Shown here piece after piece: positions 52,262 through 64,000 of a stretch of DNA of 64,000 bases. Every line of letters begins with the position of its first letter. Position 1 is the stretch's first letter. Under the pieces are notes generated by a model that saw nothing but the letters and a program-made list of their open reading frames with translations, was not told the origin of the DNA and did no database searches. The translations under genes were made by a program, and so were the position numbers. The stretch comes from Stachybotrys elegans (taxonomy: Eukaryota > Ascomycota > Sordariomycetes > Hypocreales > Stachybotryaceae). The stretch covers positions 372,001 through 436,000 of the forward strand of contig JAGPNK010000015.1 in assembly GCA_020746835.1 (NCBI GenBank). Reading direction: 5' to 3'.

Positions 52262-53879
52262 TTATCGAGACGCACGGGCGACGAACCCGATACCGGGTGG
52301 AGCCAGGGAATCACCTATCCTCTCCCCTTTGTCCAAATAACTGCCACTACCCGACTCGAGTTCCATGGGTGTGACAGGTCCTGGGCTTCCCAGAGGCACG
52401 AGCTTGGGGGAGGCGGGCTTGTGAGGAGATGTGGCCAAGAAGCGGAGTTCCTTGATCGGTAGCCCTTGAAGGGAGGGGTTGGACTTGCTGCTGCAAGTCG
52501 CAGAAGAGCTCAGAGCCAATCTGGCCTGTGCAACCATGTCGCGCTGGTACTGGATCATGCGGCGGCGGACTTCATCCTCAGGAGGCTTGTTTGAAGAAGA
52601 GAGCGGTGCGTGGGGAAGCTGCGGGCTACTCTTGGTAGGGGCGGCGGACTCCGAGAAGGAAGGACGTGAGCTGCGAGGATCCCTGTTGCGCTGCTCATAG
52701 TTGGAGGGGTAGTATTTGCCCATGGGCAGCGGGGTGTCGTGAAAGCCCGAGGGGAGGTATGATGCGACTGGCATGTTGGTTGTGGCACGGGCCGTGGGAA
52801 TAGAAGCAGATGTGGTGGCCGGAGGCTTTCGTCCGTCGAGGGGGCTGTTTTCGGCGGCCAAGGTGATGGACTTGTGGCGTGCAAGTTTGGAGTCGTGATG
52901 GAAGGGATGAGGATGATGGACACGACCGTTGGGGTCTTCGTGCAGCGGGAAATAACCACTGTGGTGGGTTAGATTAGAGGCCGAAGAGGATGGTCAAGGG
53001 CGCTTCGATATCTTACCCTGGCAGGTCTCCGCGAGCAGAGAGAGGCTCGGGGGGAGTGTAGACGGGTGCAGAGCTGATCTTATTTCTGCTAATGGCGGGC
53101 AATTCGATAGCTATGGGCTTGCTCGAGTTGGATTGAAGGGATGAAGAAGCCGAGACGTCGCCGCCTGCGAGGGAAATGGTTAGCATACACGGACCAAGCA
53201 AATCAAGTAATCAGCAATAATAAATCCATGACTTGAATGACGTTGTGAGGGCTAGGAGGGATTTTGTCCAAAACGGAAACGCCGGACGCAGACCAAGACG
53301 ATGGTTGGCTGGGACATGGGCACTTTGAAGGGGCACTTGGGGAGGAGCCGGGACAGGGTCAGGTCACTGGGAGACCAGTTCCATTGTTACCCCGCGATGG
53401 CTTGGTAGCCAGCGGGGCGGCGTGTGGTTCCAAGACACACTAACCGTACGCCACGATGTCTGGCCCTGGTTCGTCTCTTGTCGTGTGACAGGCAGCACAG
53501 GGGGCGGAGGAATAAAAAGTCATGTCTCGGCTTGGTCTTGCGGCTCGAGGTGGTGCGGGCGGAGCGGGAGCGGCGGTAGCGGCAACGGCAGCGGTAGAAG
53601 CAGACGCAGACGCAGACGCAGAACCAGAACAGAAGTACATAGAAGGAGAGGGGGCCTACCATGATTAATGTGAGGACGATCGTCCGGGACGGGGATGCCA
53701 GGCGTGTTGGGAGCAGAAGGCACCCAGTCACTTATGCCGACGATATCGTCAGAACGGCCGCTGGTGTTGGAGTTTATGGAGAGGTCTGAGGAGGCGGAGA
53801 GAGATCGGCCGGGAATGGCAGGACGGAGTCGTGGGGAGAGGTACGAGGGGGACTTGAAGGAGCGCGCGAAGCTGGCCAT
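52262..53879 (-). CDS. Ser/Pro-rich protein of unknown function, three exons
   Basis: Exons 53879-53660, 53164-53017 and 52958-52262 on the minus strand give 354 residues in one frame (start MASFARSFKSP). The splice sites are good (GTAGGC-CAG, GTAAGA-CAG) and the joined residues DLPGGYFPLHEDPNGRVHH look like a conserved block. Near residue 235 RRMIQYQRDMVAQARLALS is a likely conserved helix. The first intron is long (495 nt) for this genome and carries a run of gcagac units near 53595. No domain name can be given; low complexity and phosphorylatable Ser-Pro sites suggest a regulatory scaffold, but this is a guess. Confidence 0.65.
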
Positions 53880-55420
53880 GTTTGCGGGTTCCTGGTGTGC
53901 TTCGCCACTCAGAAGATCCGGGGGAAATGTCAAGTTCATTCCAGAAGAACCGAACCAGACATGATTCTGCGACCAGTGTCGACGATGAGAGGTTGTGCCG
54001 GGCGCGCGTGGGACTGCCGGGGATGGGCGAGTCTAGCCAAGCTGGAGTTTTGGACTGCCGGGCGCTTGGGCGGAGATTTCCGTTCTTTTTGTTCTTGTGT
54101 CTTCTCTCGCAGGCGTCGGGGAAGGAAAGCAGCCAACCGGGGCAAATGCTCGAAGCTTGATGCACTGGCTAGGTATCGGTCGTTGGAGGGCCACGCACGA
54201 CAAGTCGAATCGGGGACAGCGTGTCGTCGTGCAGGCAAGGCGACCACAGACGATAGCGGGAGGGCACAACTTGGCTTGGCCAATGGAAGGCAGTCGGGTG
54301 CAGGTGCCCCAGGATGAAAAAAAAAATGGCACGAAAAGGTTGAAGTGTTGAACAGTGATGGAGGGAGAGATGGTTGCAAAGACAAGAGTTGGCGAGTGGA
54401 CGAGGTGATGCTTGAGTCAAATATTGGCAGGAATTCTGCCTTGAGTTTTGAGCAGACGTCCCGTTGATCAGTGTGCCTGCCAGCATGCAAGTTGAAATGA
54501 CACTGGTAAATGATGGGCGGGAGGGAGGGAGGGACGCGGCGTCTATATTAGGAAATGAGCAGACAGCCGACGAAACAAGTACTCCCACCTGGTCCATCGG
54601 GTAGCGGTCGCCAGTGCAGCCTGGGGAGCACAAGTACCAGGGACTGGCAGGCCGGTACCTTGAATCAGGCCACTTGCAAGCCGCCATGTATTATTGATTG
54701 CGGGCAATCAGCCAATCAATGACACAAACACGGTGCTACGCTCATGGAGAATTTCTTGAGGTCGGACGAGAAAGAGCCTGCATGGCACGATTGGGAACAT
54801 ATCCGACGTCTGGGTTCAACGACAAAGAATTTCCTTTTCCGTTATTATTTTTATTTTCCAAAGGCCGCCCGTAGTTGGTAAACACCGGAGAGAGGCAGCG
54901 GTGGAGCCCAAGGCAGGGTACATGGCGCTACTACGTAGTACATCTGAGATCAAAGAGTCATACCTCTGTCTCGAACCAAGGTACTTGCGGCCACAGCATC
55001 GACTTTCCAAGTGTGCCGTGTGCCATGCGCATGGCAATTCGGCGCATCACAGTGGTGGTAGCACAGTGCTGGAGCCGACCACGCCATGATCCTGATCCTT
55101 CTCTCCTCAGCTATGCCCAAGCGAAGCAGTGTCGGGGATGCAAAGGCGAAGGCGAGGGAAGTGGAGGGCAAAGAGGGAGGGCAACGTGCTTGGCGACCGA
55201 GGGATGGAGCAAGGTCAAGACAACCACAACAGAGAGGCCCCATGTCCTTTTGCTATGCGCTGGTGATGAGCTGTGGAACTTGGTGGGCAACCGCCCCGGC
55301 TACCGACAGCTCGATTGCCTCCTTGTCTTGTCTGCTTTTGCCTACAAGTCTGCTGTCAATTACGAGCAGAAATGTCCCCTTTTGCGACCGAGCGGCAGGC
55401 GGACAGGTGCTCCGGATCAA
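53880..55420. other. gene-poor stretch, nothing recognised
   Basis: Promoter side of the Ser/Pro-rich gene, then normal-composition sequence with open frames on both strands that mirror each other and match no family. A divergent open frame at 55086-55664 on the plus strand is not convincing. Confidence 0.4.
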
Positions 55421-55490
55421 CTGCAACGGTGACTGTGACTGCGACTGCGAATGCGACTGCGAATGCGACTGCAACGGCGACAGCGTGGTA
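55421..55490. repeat. hexamer-based tandem repeat gactgc
   Basis: About eight imperfect copies of gactgc/gaatgc/gactgt run from about 55428 to 55481, a simple tandem array in the gene-poor region. In the plus-strand frame it would encode Cys-Asp/Glu alternation, but no gene is supported there. Confidence 0.8.
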
Positions 55491-58400
55491 TGCCCAGCTG
55501 ATAATGGCTCGCCCGGGCTTCCTCTTGCGGCTGACTGCTTCTGGTCAAAGGACCAAGAGCCAGAGTCAAGAAGCAGGTCATGGGGAGCACACAATGACAC
55601 GGTAGCACTTGACACCTACATACTGCCCAGGACAATCATCATGGCTGGCACCGGTTGGCCATAGGACTTGGTCTCAGGTCCAGGCCTCTTGGCACTTGTG
55701 CCTGCATGCAACCTCAACCGCCGCCGTTGGCCATTCAAATCATCAACCACCACCAACTTGCAGGACCTTTTTCCACCGACCAAGAGTCCGTCAATGCTGT
55801 GCTGCCCACATGAATGGACCGTAAAATATCTGTACCGTGTGCCATTACTGTGTCCCTAATGGTGCTAGCAGCCCCAGTCCACTGCAACGGTAGGATAGCC
55901 CCACCAGCCCCAGCTGCGTCCCCAACTGACCAGTCACTCTCCCTCTCCTGCCACCACATCCAGAAAACACCCAGTTTTTGCCATCAACCAGCTTGGCTTA
56001 TCGTCGGAACCAGCGCCGAAACTCCTTGCGGCGCACGGGGCCTTTCCTCGATGGATGATTGAATGCTGAATCGCTAGCCCTGCCCTACAGCGTACCGGCC
56101 AAAGGGTCCAGACGGAGCCGACGCTTTCGATGAAGCAAGCCACTTCCACTTGCATCCAATCATCTGGACCTCCGTGCCTCTGTGCCTCCCTTGGCACATG
56201 TTTGGCGGTGGTCAGTAAAGGACAGCTACTGTCCCCACTACTAATGTACGCTTGGTCAGTGTTTGTCTAGCAGATCACAGCTTGCACATGTACTGACGAT
56301 AGTGGCTACAATACAGTACTTATACGTGCAATAGAGGCATGGCATGGTACAACGTAGGTAACGCCTTATCAACCAGCTCTCACTGGCTGATATCCCTGCC
56401 CACTACTTTTACTGAAGCTTTTACTGTACTCAGAATGACCGCCGCGGAGCCTTCGGTCAACTTGGATGTTCCTCGCACACTCAACACTCAGCAACGACGT
56501 ATGCCATGTCGTCTCATCATGCTTGCTAATACAGCGACAGCCCTCCTGAGCTGCATCCAGGACTGCCGATTGCATACTACCCCACCCCACCATGCGTTGC
56601 CGGTGGCAAAGCTTCTCTTCTGTTCTTCTGTCTTGAGCTGATGCTGATGCTGATGCTCATAGTACGCCCAGCTAATGCCCAGCGTCTCACCCTCAGGCCC
56701 CGACTTGCTTCTGATGATGGCTCGTTATTCTACAACACACTCACGCACTGCCCCTCCTCGACGTATGTCTGAGACAAGAGGGTCAGATCGGCAGTAGATC
56801 CCTGCACGACGGCTACCGGTGACTGTCTGGTTGCCTCGCTGAGCGCGGCCGCGACACGACACCGGTTCTGCTGGCTATCGGATCGCCGCTTCGTCGCCCA
56901 ATAGCCGTGGCCTGATACGGCACGAGAGGGATCCTCCTCGGTTGCTAGGGTATTGGCCGTCACATTTCTCCCACTTGCCGCTCTCCCACGCTGGCTTTGC
57001 CAGTGGAAATTATCCGCCGCAAAACCCTCAGCCTACGTCACTGCGCCGGGGTCTCAGGGTCCAAACACAAAATCACACAATCACAGTAGGCGAGTCTGGG
57101 GGTTTCCAGCTAATTAACGTTTAACGTTTTCTTCCTTCGCCATCGGCGGAAGTCCCATTTTCTCGACGTCAATAAGTGGGAATCGCCCCTTTCGCGCCCC
57201 CAAAGACCAAGCGAGCATGACTCTGAAGGATGCTGTGCTGGCTCCTTGCCCAGAAGACTATACCGTAGCGCATATTACGGGCGGCTTGCCTCTTGGTTCA
57301 CCCCAGCCTGATCACCGTCACCGCTGGATGCTCAGTGGGTCAAGGTAGCACCATGTCTTTCGCAATATCACTCTATTACGCTTCGCCTTCGTCATGTTTC
57401 AATGATGGGGCCCTCAAGTACTTGCTCGCACCGGACAGATTGTACGGTCTACGATGCTGCAGGTCATAATATTGGATAGGGTCTAACATGGAGGCGAGAA
57501 GTGAACAAGTCCACGACGCTCAAGTAGATGATCGACAAGCTGTTGTTGAGGATACTGAGCCTGGGGCAGGCAGAATGGCCCCAGAGCAGTTCGGCGCCTG
57601 TGGTATCGACCAGGGCAGCCATACAAGCACCGGCAAGCGGAAGCCGCCCGTTGCTCTGGGGTAGAGTGGTAGGACAGCTGCAAGCAGCCATGGTGGGCAG
57701 CGACGTGACATCCTGGAACGCGACCGGCGAGCCAGTATTGATGAGGCATAGGAAGCATGGCGAGCATTGACGTCACGCATATAGCCGATACTGGTGCGCT
57801 TGCTGGGCTGTCAAGATAGACCAGAAGGGAAGCCCTCGGTCGCCGGAAAACGGCCAGATGCCAACAGTGGCGCAAGCAGGGAGTATAGTGACGGGAGTGG
57901 CTACGGCTGTAGACGCCTGGTTGAAGATTTGCATGAGGGGAAACCCCAGCATGCTCGCAAGCCTGTGGCTTCTCCAAACTCACCCATGCAAAAGGCCATG
58001 GCTAGAACCATGGCAAACCCTGAGCTCCATGAATGCGAGACTCTTGGTGGCCCTCTCCCCGCTATTTTGCTCAGGATCAGCACGACCGACGCAAGCAGGC
58101 AGATGGGGGAATGCAGATGCACATGAAAGGCAACGCCGTTACTGACCAAGGCCACTAGCTTGCCCATCAACCCGACCGACCATGAATGACAGGCCTTGCG
58201 ACGACGGCCCACCATTTTTCTTACAGATGTTGAGGACGCGCTCCACGTCGGCATGAGGTCCAGCACCATCAGAAGAACCGGCGTAGCGCAACGAAGCCCA
58301 AGATTTGCCGAATCAGTCGCCTCGAATTTGGACACCGCACAGAGGAAGAGGGTGTTGAGGACGAAGGCGAAGAGGAAGACGGCCCGGAAGAGCAGCGTGC

Positions 58401-58670
58401 CCTGCCACAGCTATGAAGTAACGGTATGTCGGTTCAAAAAGAACACGCTCGGGAAACGGTGCCCAGCCAACCGCCGACAGATAACCAGCCGGTTTGCACC
58501 TGGCGACCGAACGCGGGGCAAGGATGGCCATCCAGTGGCACTGCCCGTCTGAGGTGGGTGCCATGAGGATCGACTCGCTCCTGGTGGTGACGACGCTGAG
58601 GTGTCGACTCGGACCACCAAGTAACCGTACACAGCGCCCACTGGACTGCCGTTGTTCAAACCCGGGGCAA
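55491..58670. other. gene-poor stretch, no supported gene
   Basis: Normal composition. A set of minus-strand frames between 57480 and 58560 has hydrophobic stretches (such as AVFLFAFVLNTLFLCAVSKF) and could be exons of a membrane protein, but the junctions are poor and no family fits. Nothing else is recognised. Confidence 0.35.
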
Positions 58671-59785
58671 AATGGACCATGGCGGCCTCCTAGATGATGA
58701 GGATGCTGCGACTGAGACCGAGGATGCTATGGGACTGCAGTTGGGGTGGTTGGCCAGCGGAGGTGATTCCGATGGGGATGGTGATTATGCGCCCACTACA
58801 CCACGTCTTGCGAAGTCGCGATCCATCTTGACAGCACGAACTGAGGATACTCATGTTGCAGAAATATTAAGGTATTTACATACTTCAGGTCAAATTCGAC
58901 GCCTTTCTTTCATCATCCACTGCTGTTGACGAATTGCTCATTCCTTGTCCGGGGTCGCGCCACCGCTGGCTGACCATCACCATGATGGCATACGGCCCCA
59001 TCCTTACATGGTAGAAAGCTATTACAGCTACATCATGATGGTGTGTAGGAACCGACGTGGCAAGATGCTATTTGATCATGTACCAATACATGGGAGAAGG
59101 TGTCATGTAAGTGGTAATGTAGATGGATGCCACCATGGGTGACACCCCATTTGGCAATGTCACAAGCAGAAAAGGCCAATATAAAGATCTTCAACACAAA
59201 GAACTGAATTTTCAGGCTCATGAGGCCATAATTATGATAAGCACCGTTGCTGGGATTGGATTCTAGACCGTTCGTTTCAACTGCCGGTGCGCGCAGCTCT
59301 TGCATGGTGCATACAATGCTACATGCCCACTGCATATCGTCGTATTGGTGTACCTCGGATAGCCAGCTCCGCTCCCAGGATGAAGAGTAGACGTCACATT
59401 GGTGCGGTTCCAGACGTTGGTGGTGTGCTCGGATCGGACCGTCAGTTATCATCGGATGCTGGAGCTGGAACCTTGATGGTTTAACATTTTTTAAAAAAAC
59501 CTTTTTTAAAAATTTTTTTAAAAATAAAACCATTATAAAAATTTTCCAGAGAGGCAGTAAAAATATACACATTATTATAGAGAATGAAGAGCCAGTGCAA
59601 TGAAGACCTTGATATCCAACTACGCTTTGCAAAATCTGTATCTCTTGTACCCTGCACCTACGGAGTTTTCCATTCTTCTAGATCTACTCTGCCAACCAAA
59701 CCCTTAAGAACCTATAGAAGTTTAGATAAAATGAGTTAGAAAGAAGCAAATTATTGTAGAGAACTTATGGGAGGCTCCCGATTCT
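58671..59785. other. possibly degenerate element, AT-rich at 59480-59560
   Basis: The plus-strand frame 58672-58929 (ending DTHVAEILRYLHTSGQIRRL) has a weak resemblance to the N-terminus of proteins carried by some fungal mobile elements, which I cannot confirm. It is followed by patchy composition and an abrupt AT-rich stretch at about 59480-59560. This could be a decayed transposon; an ordinary intergenic stretch is the alternative. Confidence 0.3.
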
Positions 59786-61191
59786 TTCGTTGAGCTTTCG
59801 CCTCGCCTCATATAAGTCTTTGAAGATTTTCTTGGTTTCTCGGGGAATAAGTAAGGGTGACATTTGAGAAGAAGAGATAGTGACTATCAGTCTGGTATAC
59901 TGGGGCTTGAACCTGGAGGCTATTCAGATCGTATGCTGTAGTAGACCGGATCTTTTGTTTGCAAATTGATAAGCTAGGTAAAGCTGTTACGAGCAAGAAG
60001 ACACTTGGTTGTATGCAAACCATTCTCAACATCGCAATAAATCTTCGAATATAAATCCCATGACGTGCCTGTGGCTTTGCGGGACGAACCTTTGTGGCTG
60101 TCGCATCGTATGGTCGGCAGAATCATCTTCACATATGCTGAGATGTGACCAACATCTGTTGAACAGTAGTTTGGCGAGTCTCGCAAGAGAGAAGCAAGGC
60201 TCACTCTGTAAATGTGATAGTAAGCCTGGTGGAACATGCTTTTATTGCTGTAAGTCTCCAACGGCCCTTTGTATAGTCAACTGAAATTCGGCAGGTAGCA
60301 AAGGGGTTCTCGAGACTAAAACAGCTACTCCCGGAGCCCTCAACCTCACATCTTGTAAATCAATGATCACAACCATATCCGAGATACCACTGCACAATGG
60401 AATTGTACCCAGTCTAGGTGGAACAAGCGTTCGCAGCCTGCGGTAACCCGGATATATAACACGGAACCCGGAACTGAATGCAATGAGCATACCCAGGACG
60501 ATACTTCGGTGAACGAGCGTCAAGGGGGCACTGCCATGGCGTTTATCCTCACCGCCCCTGCCGAATACCATATTCGGAGGAGCAGGTCCCCCTCGAGGAT
60601 AGAGGAATAGGAAAAGCCCGTGACGACCCCTTGATGAGCTAGCGGCATGAAAGAGAAATATAAGACCGGCCTGTCCTGAGCGTCAACTTGACCACGAGAA
60701 TGGGCCATGCCATAATCAGTCGTAATACGAAGGGAATCTCGTCATCCTATGGCCATTGCAGGCTCTTGTTGGGCGTGGCTATCTTGAACTATAGAAGTGG
60801 AAAGGGATGGAAGGGACGAGGGTAAAAGATGCTCATCCTATCCCTTACTGACCCATGAGATGAGTAGGTTCATGTAATCTCTTCGGCGGAGACATCTAGA
60901 AAAACGTTGTACGGGACTCGCCATCATAGGCTGCTTGGCTGTAATCGATGCTGGTTTGCCTGTCTGAGACACATGTGGACCGGCGCTCAACACATTTTGG
61001 GAGCGCTCAAGCTTTGGACAACGAAGCGAGTTAGATAAGGGGTATTGCTATTGAATCAAAGTACAAAATGTCCATTATTTCCTCCTCATACCATTACCAT
61101 TGACGCAGCATACCTCGGGCGGCACCATCATTCCATGTTTCGTATCGGCATAAATGAAGGCATGTGTATTGTCGAGATAGAGTAGGGCCGC
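59786..61191. other. 1.4 kb without a supported gene
   Basis: Open frames on the minus strand (for example 60242-60571) are short and not linked by good splice sites. The right end is the 3' side of the MARVEL-like gene. Nothing is recognised. Confidence 0.4.
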
Positions 61192-61784
61192 TTAGACCTT
61201 GGCCCTGCCGGTGAAGCGCGATCGCCTCTCGCGGTGCCTCCACCAGTAGGCGCCCATGGCCAGCGAGGCAATCAGCCAGAGGAGCATGTTGGCCAGGTCG
61301 ACCCAGACGGCGTTCCGCATTCGTTCGATGCCGCCGTCACCCTCGGGGTCCTCGTTGATGTACATCTAAAAAGCGGTCAGCAAGCGATATGATCAAGTGA
61401 CTCGGGCCATGACGTACTCTGCCAAAGAGGCCAAAGACGGCGACCCATAGTGCAAAGATGATGACGTTCCAGACGAAGCCGACGATGCCCAAGTTGCGGA
61501 GGACGATGGGCGCGCAATAGATGGCGCTGGTCAGGGCGGACAGACCGCCGACTACGACGGCAAAGACCTGGACGGGATTGTGGTCAACATCTCGTGTCCA
61601 AGCTGCGGCGGATCTCAGATTCGGGATCACGTACCCAGCGGCCATTTGCGCCAACGCCAGCTTCATCAGCGCGCTGGAGATCCTCGCCGTAGAGGCCGCA
61701 CACGGTGATGGCAAGCGCAAAACACCCAATGTGGAGGACGGTGAAGAGGAAGTAACTGAGCGGGAGGCTGCCGAAGATGGCCAT
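61192..61784 (-). CDS. small MARVEL-like four-helix membrane protein
   Basis: Exons 61784-61635, 61567-61418 and 61365-61192 on the minus strand give 157 residues; introns of 67 and 52 nt both have a GTACGT donor and YAG acceptor and are phase 0. Hydrophobic helices: PLSYFLFTVLHIGCFALAIT (1), VFAVVVGGLSALTSAIYCAP (2), GIVGFVWNVIIFALWVAVFG (3) and ANMLLWLIASLAMGAYW (4). The N- and C-termini are polar, as in MARVEL-type proteins of fungi, which are thought to organise membranes; the specific role is unknown. The first two exons are exactly 150 nt each. Confidence 0.82.
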
Positions 61785-64000
61785 TGTGAACAAGCAGGCC
61801 TTGGGCGGCGGGGCGGGATTTGCAAGCTGGGGGATCTCTGGCCGGTGTCAAAAGATGAGGAGGGACGTGTCAAGAGCCAGGCCCGACGATCAGGGAGAAG
61901 GGACTGGATTTTGAATAAAGTGAGACGGGCCCAGGCACAAAAGGCGGTAGGGCGTCAAGGTTTTTGGGTTGCGAGACCTTAACATCAGGGTCTTGGAGTT
62001 TATCTGGGAAGGTGAGGAACTAGTTTAATGACGTGACGTCATGAGGTCATAGTAGCTCGAGCTGCGAATTTAGCTATCGGGTCATTGGCGCTGGCCATTC
62101 CCATTCAGACAAGCCGGACCCTCTATCGCCAATAGCGGCAAGATGGCCTGCCGTCCCAGCATCTCGTGGGCGGCATCTGCTTGATTGGCGCAAACAGGGC
62201 AAAAGGGGGGGGCAATCACCCTTTTGACGCTCGACGGCCTTGTGGCTGGCTGGCTGGCCGGTTCCCTGTTTTTCGGGCGCCAACAACCAACACGATTGAT
62301 AAGGCCATCACATGACGAGCCGTGTGGAAGGGGAAAGTGCAGTTCGCCTGTCATTTTCCCGCAATCGTTTGTGCTGCAGACCACGATTTTTCGACTCCTG
62401 CAACCCACGAGTTCCTAATAAACCCCCGCTTCTTGTTTGTCGCGGTCGGGTTTTTTCCCCTTCTCATCGCCACGTTGCCAGCACCCCTGGGGCGCGCCAG
62501 GAATCCCTACGCATGCGCCTGCACCTGCATAGGACCTGACGCGATGGAGTTTTTCCACCAAGTCCTAAACAATAAGACCTAAGGCCTGACAGGCGAAACA
62601 GGATATTCACCGCCACAAATGCGTGAGTCCTTTGCTAGGGGCCCGTCATTCTTTCTCTTTCACGGCCGGAGTGCTGACCTAACCTAGCCTCACACTAAGC
62701 CAGGCGCCCACGACGATCCCCGATCCGTTCCACGGGCCCCCGTCCCACGCACGCCCTCCCTTCGTCCTCGCTCCATCGTGGCACGCAACGATGCCCGCTA
62801 CTGAATGGCTTAGCCCCCGCCGCCTTCTTATTCTTACAGTTGATAATGTTGCGCATCCACGAACTTGCGGGCCTTGGTCCCGGTGACACCCGCCCCGATC
62901 GTTATCGCCGGCCGCCACAGCCTTGAACGCAGCCTGTCAGACTCTGACGCTGGACTGGGAATGGCTTCACCGAGCTCGGACCCTGCTCGTCCTGTTTGCA
63001 AAACAAAGGTTAAAAAATCGCCCGGGGCACAGGGGCCCACCGTTTGCTTCTGCCCAGCGTAGGCGCAAACCGTTCACGCCGGAGAGGCTGCGGGGGCTTG
63101 GACCGTGGGCGGGCTCATAGGACCTCTCCACGCCGAACAAAGGCGTTGCGGCGTGTGCTTCCGTTGCAAGGCTTCCGTCGGTTTCGTCTTCGTATCCTCT
63201 GCCACGACACGGCTGCTGCCAGCCCCTGTACGAGTCTTTGCCCCCTCGTGCCATTCCTTCTTGCTGCCCACAATTGCTGCTGTTTGGCGCGTTTGTTTTG
63301 GGATTCTTTTTTCTGACACTGGCTAGGTTGGTTCGCCAGATTGGGTTGCCCCAGGCATTCTCCTCGCCCTTCAGCCATGACCGATGCCCGTTGTGCGCCC
63401 TGCGCCCTCACGTGCGCCGACTCTCTGTGAGCAAATGACGCGGAACTTGACGAGGCTCTTCTCGCCCTGCTGGTCGTTGTCTTGTCATTTCCTGTCGCTA
63501 GCGGCCCGTGATATGTACAATGTGGGTTCTGCACCACAGTCTTTGTCGGCGGAGCACCCGTCCGCTGCCTCTGCCTGGCGAATGAGGGGCCAAAGCCGGT
63601 ACTGCAGTCCACAAGACCCTGTATACCAACACATGGCTTCGGCTTGTTACTGGCTGATGGGCCAAGCATTGAGCTCTCTGCCTGAGATGCGGTTTTCGTT
63701 GCCTTCAAAGTTCCTAAACAAATTCGTGGGTCAAACCGCACTGCCTCGGGCTGTATCAGGGCCATGATGGCGAGTATGATTCATACGGTGTTTGTTCTTG
63801 GGCTTTCTTCGGTGCAAACGTGCCGCCTGCTTGAAGATGTGGACATATAAACCCCCAAGTCCTCATACCTCAGGACATGATCACCATCGCTAGCATTCGC
63901 ATCGACTCGGATCCCAAGCGCATTCAAAAGCCATCGCTTCGCTCCTCATTCGACTCTTCACTCGTCACCTTGCCAAGTCCACCTCGACTTTGAACAATAT
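61785..64000. other. 2.2 kb without a supported gene
   Basis: Promoter side of the MARVEL-like gene, then sequence with overlapping short frames. The last 120 bases, with an ATG at about 63878 followed by a frame that stops within 130 bases, look like the leader of a gene beyond the window. No RNA gene or repeat is supported. Confidence 0.4.

Noticed and set aside
55086..55664. Plus-strand frame of 192 residues including a Cys/Asp repeat
   Set aside because: The Cys/Asp part is the simple gactgc array; the rest shows no domain or splice structure.
57480..58560. Minus-strand frames with hydrophobic runs that might be a membrane protein gene
   Set aside because: The hydrophobic stretches are in different frames with weak junctions, and I recognise no family.
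63115..63765. Minus-strand frame of 216 residues near the right edge
   Set aside because: It overlaps opposite frames of similar length, shows no domain and has low-complexity Ala/Arg/Gln composition.

Overview
This window is nuclear DNA of a filamentous ascomycete, most likely a Sordariomycete (Hypocreales-like). The signs are genes on both strands broken by 44-90 nt introns with GTRNGT donors and CTNAY branch sites, several protein families typical of these fungi (HET, DUF2439/Mte1-Dbl2, CorA-like, DHA-type MFS, Zn2Cys6 regulators), and an AT-rich, TpA-rich block at the left edge that looks like repeat-induced point mutation (RIP). I recognise no tRNA, rRNA, CRISPR array or intact transposon.

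Left part (1-34.3 kb) is accessory in character. It starts with the AT-rich repeat block (1-1250). It then holds decayed genes: a ricin-B-type lectin-fold membrane protein, an AA9 lytic polysaccharide monooxygenase, an F-box protein, an aspartate-semialdehyde dehydrogenase paralogue and a DUF829 hydrolase fragment. Between them are apparently intact genes: a CorA-like protein, an old yellow enzyme, two HET-domain proteins, an ankyrin protein ending in a DYW-like deaminase domain, a very divergent histone H3, a BTB protein and a Zn2Cys6 regulator. From 26.8 to 31.6 kb an MFS exporter, an FAD monooxygenase and an alpha/beta hydrolase lie together and may form a small metabolic or detoxification set. 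A kinase-like protein and a second alpha/beta hydrolase follow.

Right part (35.6-62 kb) is GC-rich at third codon positions and looks like conserved core genome. It holds a 1191-residue class-3 lipase with a Q-N-M/V minisatellite, a Tad2-type tRNA adenosine deaminase, an 831-935 residue regulator-like membrane protein, an MCT-family MFS transporter, an Mte1/Dbl2-like DUF2439 protein, a Ser/Pro-rich protein and a small MARVEL-like membrane protein. About 7.3 kb between 53.9 and 61.2 kb has no gene I can support.

The most unusual structure is inside the regulator-like gene at 42.6-45.4 kb (minus strand). Six frame-preserving mini-introns of 51 or 54 nt, all phase 0 and all ending in AAG, are separated by five exons of exactly 54 nt. 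The donors repeat at 105 nt intervals. The reading frame stays open spliced or unspliced, so the array could act as a set of optional cassettes. The histone H3-like gene at 17.6-18.3 kb (K4, K14 and K18 kept, K9 and K27 lost) and the ankyrin-deaminase gene next to it are the next most interesting items.
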